From VRUE01 sp047519745 (GTDB lineage: Bacteria; Actinomycetota; Thermoleophilia; Solirubrobacterales; 70-9): a stretch of DNA of 9,376 nucleotides. A model generated the notes under the pieces. That model was not told the DNA's origin, searched no databases, and worked only from the letters and a program-made list of their open reading frames with translations. The stretch is from assembly GCA_047519745.1 (NCBI GenBank), contig JAPVSJ010000029.1, forward strand, positions 1-9,376, written 5' to 3'. The position numbers and the translations under genes were made by a program. This document shows, in pieces, positions 7,925 to 9,376 of this stretch; the first letter of the stretch is position 1; every line of letters begins with the position of its first letter.

Positions 7925-9306
7925 AGCCGGCGCAGCTCCTCGCGCGCCACCTCGCGGTCGTCGAAGGGCAGCTTGCGGCCATCCTCGAACTCCTGCCCCT
8001 GCTCATGACCCTTGCCGGCGATGACGACCGTGTCGCCGGGCTCGGCGCGCGACAGCGCCAGCGCTATCGCCGCACGCCGGTCGACCTCCTCGACAACCCC
8101 ACCGCGATCCTCGATCCCCGCAACGACCTCGGCGACGATCGCCTCCGGGTCCTCGGATCGCGGGTTGTCGGAGGTGACGATCGCCAGATCCGACAGCTCG
8201 GCGCCCGCACGTCCCATCAACGGCCGCTTGCCTCGGTCGCGGTCGCCGCCGGCACCGAAGACCGAGATCACCCGCCCCTCCCCCAACCCCCGCGCCGCCC
8301 GCAGCACGTTCTCCAGCGAGTCGGGCGTATGCGCGTAGTCGACGAGGACCGAGAACGCCTGCCCCTCGTCGATCGGCTCAAAACGTCCTGGCGGAGGCGC
8401 TGCCTGTGCCAGACCGGCTATAGCGACATCCGAATCCACGCCCAGGGAAACCGCGGCCACGTAGGCACCAAGCGCATTTGCGACGTTGAAATCCCCAGGT
8501 AGACGGGTCTCGATCGGGATCTCTTCCGCCACGAAATCGGCGACGGCTCCGGCGGCCGAAAACGTCACGCAATCGAATTCCTCGGCGAGGCGCCGCCCAT
8601 AAGGATCGTCGACGTTGACGATCGCCGTCCCCGGTCCCATCTCGAACAGCAGGCGCTTGGAGCGAAAGTAGTCCTCCATGTCGGCGTGGAAATCGAGGTG
8701 GTCCTGGGTCAGGTTGGTGAACAGCGCGACGTCGAAATGGATCGCGTCGGCCCGGTGCAGCACCAGGGCGTGCGAGGACACCTCCATCGCACAGGCCACG
8801 TCCCCCCCGTCGAGCATGCGCCGAAAAGTCCCCTGCAGATCGATCGCCTCAGGCGTGGTCCGCTCGACATCCTCCTCCACGCCCCCCACCACCTGCTTCA
8901 CGGTCCCCAGCAACCCGCACCGCATTCCCACGAACTCCAGAATTTCCTGCAGGAGGAACGCCGTGGTCGTCTTCCCATTCGTCCCGGTGATCCCAGCCAC
9001 CTTCAGATCCGAGGTCGGCTCCCCGAAGAAGCGAGCAGCAACCGGCGCCATGGCCGCCCGCGCGTCAGCCACCACCACCTGCGCCACATCCAACTCCAGC
9101 TCCCGCTCAACCACAAGCCCCACGGCCCCGGCCTCAACGGCCCCGGCAGCAAACCCATGCCCATCGACCTTCTCCCCGGGCACGCAAAAGAAAAGCGTCC
9201 CAGCCCTCACCCGGCGACTGTCATAAGCCAGCTCCACAACCTCAGCGGACCCGTCGCCAACAACCCGGGCCCCCCCAGCTACGCCAGCGAGCTCATCCAA
9301 TCTCAC
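7921..9306 (-). CDS. murE: MurE, UDP-MurNAc-L-Ala-D-Glu:meso-diaminopimelate ligase (461 aa)
   Basis: Cytoplasmic ATP-dependent Mur ligase that adds the third stem-peptide residue. Seen: Y-D-S-R-R-V-R-A-G-T-L-F-F (28-40), P-loop G-T-N-G-K-T-T (108-114), T-T-P-E-A (150-154), E-V-S-S-H-A (175-180), N-L-T-Q-D-H-L-D-F-H (198-207), the lysine that is carboxylated in the family (K217), D-Y-A-H-T-P (323-328), D-N-P-R (380-383) and G-K-G-H-E (431-435). D-N-P-R is the meso-diaminopimelate selectivity motif; lysine-adding enzymes differ there. The stretch between about 250 and 275 is roughly 20-30 residues shorter than usual, accounting for the short protein. Start: the GTG at 9306 begins the family-typical R-L-D-E-L-A and follows a TAGAAT -10 by 7 nt. 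An upstream in-frame GTG at 9372 would add 22 Arg/Pro-rich residues and is less likely. The stop overlaps the murF start by 4 nt, so murE, murF and mraY form one operon. Confidence 0.96.
   Translation of the reverse strand: MRLDELAGVAGGARVVGDGSAEVVELAYDSRRVRAGTLFFCVPGEKVDGHGFAAGAVEAGAVGLVVERELELDVAQVVVADARAAMAPVAARFFGEPTSDLKVAGITGTNGKTTTAFLLQEILEFVGMRCGLLGTVKQVVGGVEEDVERTTPEAIDLQGTFRRMLDGGDVACAMEVSSHALVLHRADAIHFDVALFTNLTQDHLDFHADMEDYFRSKRLLFEMGPGTAIVNVDDPYGRRLAEEFDCVTFSAAGAVADFVAEEIPIETRLPGDFNVANALGAYVAAVSLGVDSDVAIAGLAQAAPPPGRFEPIDEGQAFSVLVDYAHTPDSLENVLRAARGLGEGRVISVFGAGGDRDRGKRPLMGRAGAELSDLAIVTSDNPRSEDPEAIVAEVVAGIEDRGGVVEEVDRRAAIALALSRAEPGDTVVIAGKGHEQGQEFEDGRKLPFDDREVAREELRRL
7936..7940 (-). 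promoter_or_regulatory. Shine-Dalgarno of murF inside the murE 3' end
   Basis: AGGAG lies 11 nt before the murF GTG, slightly far but usable. Together with the 4-nt stop/start overlap it supports reinitiation from murE. Confidence 0.45.
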
Positions 9307-9376
9307 AGCGGCGATTCTAGGCCGGGGGTCGGGTGCCCCTCGTGCGCAGCGGCGTCCTGTTTTTCGCCCCACCCGA
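9307..9376 (-). other. Right-edge spacer or 3' end of an upstream minus-strand gene, unresolved
   Basis: Two minus-strand frames run in open from the edge. One ends at a TAG at 9317-9319, inside the proposed -10 box. The other ends at a TGA at 9303-9305 that would overlap the murE GTG in a GTGA arrangement, like murE-murF. In a typical dcw cluster a transpeptidase gene (ftsI) would end here. Fewer than 25 codons are visible in either frame and neither is recognisable, so I do not call a gene. Confidence 0.3.
9314..9319 (-). promoter_or_regulatory. Probable -10 box of murE (TAGAAT)
   Basis: TAGAAT on the minus strand is close to the TATAAT ideal and ends 7 nt before the GTG at 9306, the same geometry as uvrA. 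There is no Shine-Dalgarno near the GTG, which supports a leaderless murE transcript. No clear -35 is visible. Read-through from an upstream dcw gene is also possible. Confidence 0.5.

Noticed and set aside
5253..8008. Several long plus-strand frames opposite the DUF4268 gene, mraY, murF and murE
   Set aside because: Arg/Asp/Ala-rich translations without recognisable motifs, each lying fully over a well-supported minus-strand gene.

Overview
The window is GC-rich and looks like a chromosomal segment of a high-GC actinobacterium. I suspect the Thermoleophilia/Solirubrobacterales. The reasons are the base composition, the AbiEi-plus-DUF559 protein style, a Gram-positive/actinobacterial LexA operator, and start codons placed 7-8 nt after a -10 hexamer (leaderless style). 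The lineage is inferred, not shown.

Layout, left to right. (1) On the minus strand at the left edge is the first 133 codons of a sugar ABC transporter substrate-binding lipoprotein of the XylF/ChvE type. (2) uvrA, complete, follows on the minus strand. Its GTG start is preceded directly by an in-frame stop, a TAGACT -10 box and a perfect match to the LexA operator consensus. (3) A divergent intergenic stretch (3371-3514) holds that operator and the first of three copies of a 43-bp hairpin repeat. The second copy runs into the start of the next gene. (4) A plus-strand gene encodes an AbiEi-like winged helix joined to a DUF559 (Vsr-like, PD-(D/E)XK) domain. (5) Convergent with it, and overlapping it by 21 bp, is a minus-strand DUF4268 protein with a second nuclease-like fold. 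(6) mraY, murF and murE lie on the minus strand and are transcribed murE > murF > mraY with 1- and 4-nt overlaps. They form part of the dcw (division and cell wall) cluster. murD, which usually follows mraY, is absent; the DUF4268 gene takes its place.

How the genes work together: MurE adds the third residue (probably meso-diaminopimelate) to UDP-MurNAc-dipeptide, MurF adds D-Ala-D-Ala, and MraY moves the phospho-MurNAc-pentapeptide onto the membrane carrier to give lipid I. UvrA is the damage sensor of nucleotide excision repair and appears to be SOS-controlled. The DUF559 and DUF4268 genes are accessory-type genes of unknown role sitting between the repair gene and the wall cluster.

The most interesting structure is the 43-bp repeat family (3413-3455, 3494-3536, 7664-7706). 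The three copies align without gaps. They keep 5-bp GTTCG/CGAAC ends and an ATGCG loop motif, while the stem changes with base-pair compensation. One copy overlaps the start codon of the DUF559 gene and another lies in frame inside murF, adding about 15 residues to the protein. This looks like a small mobile or structured palindromic element, possibly undescribed.
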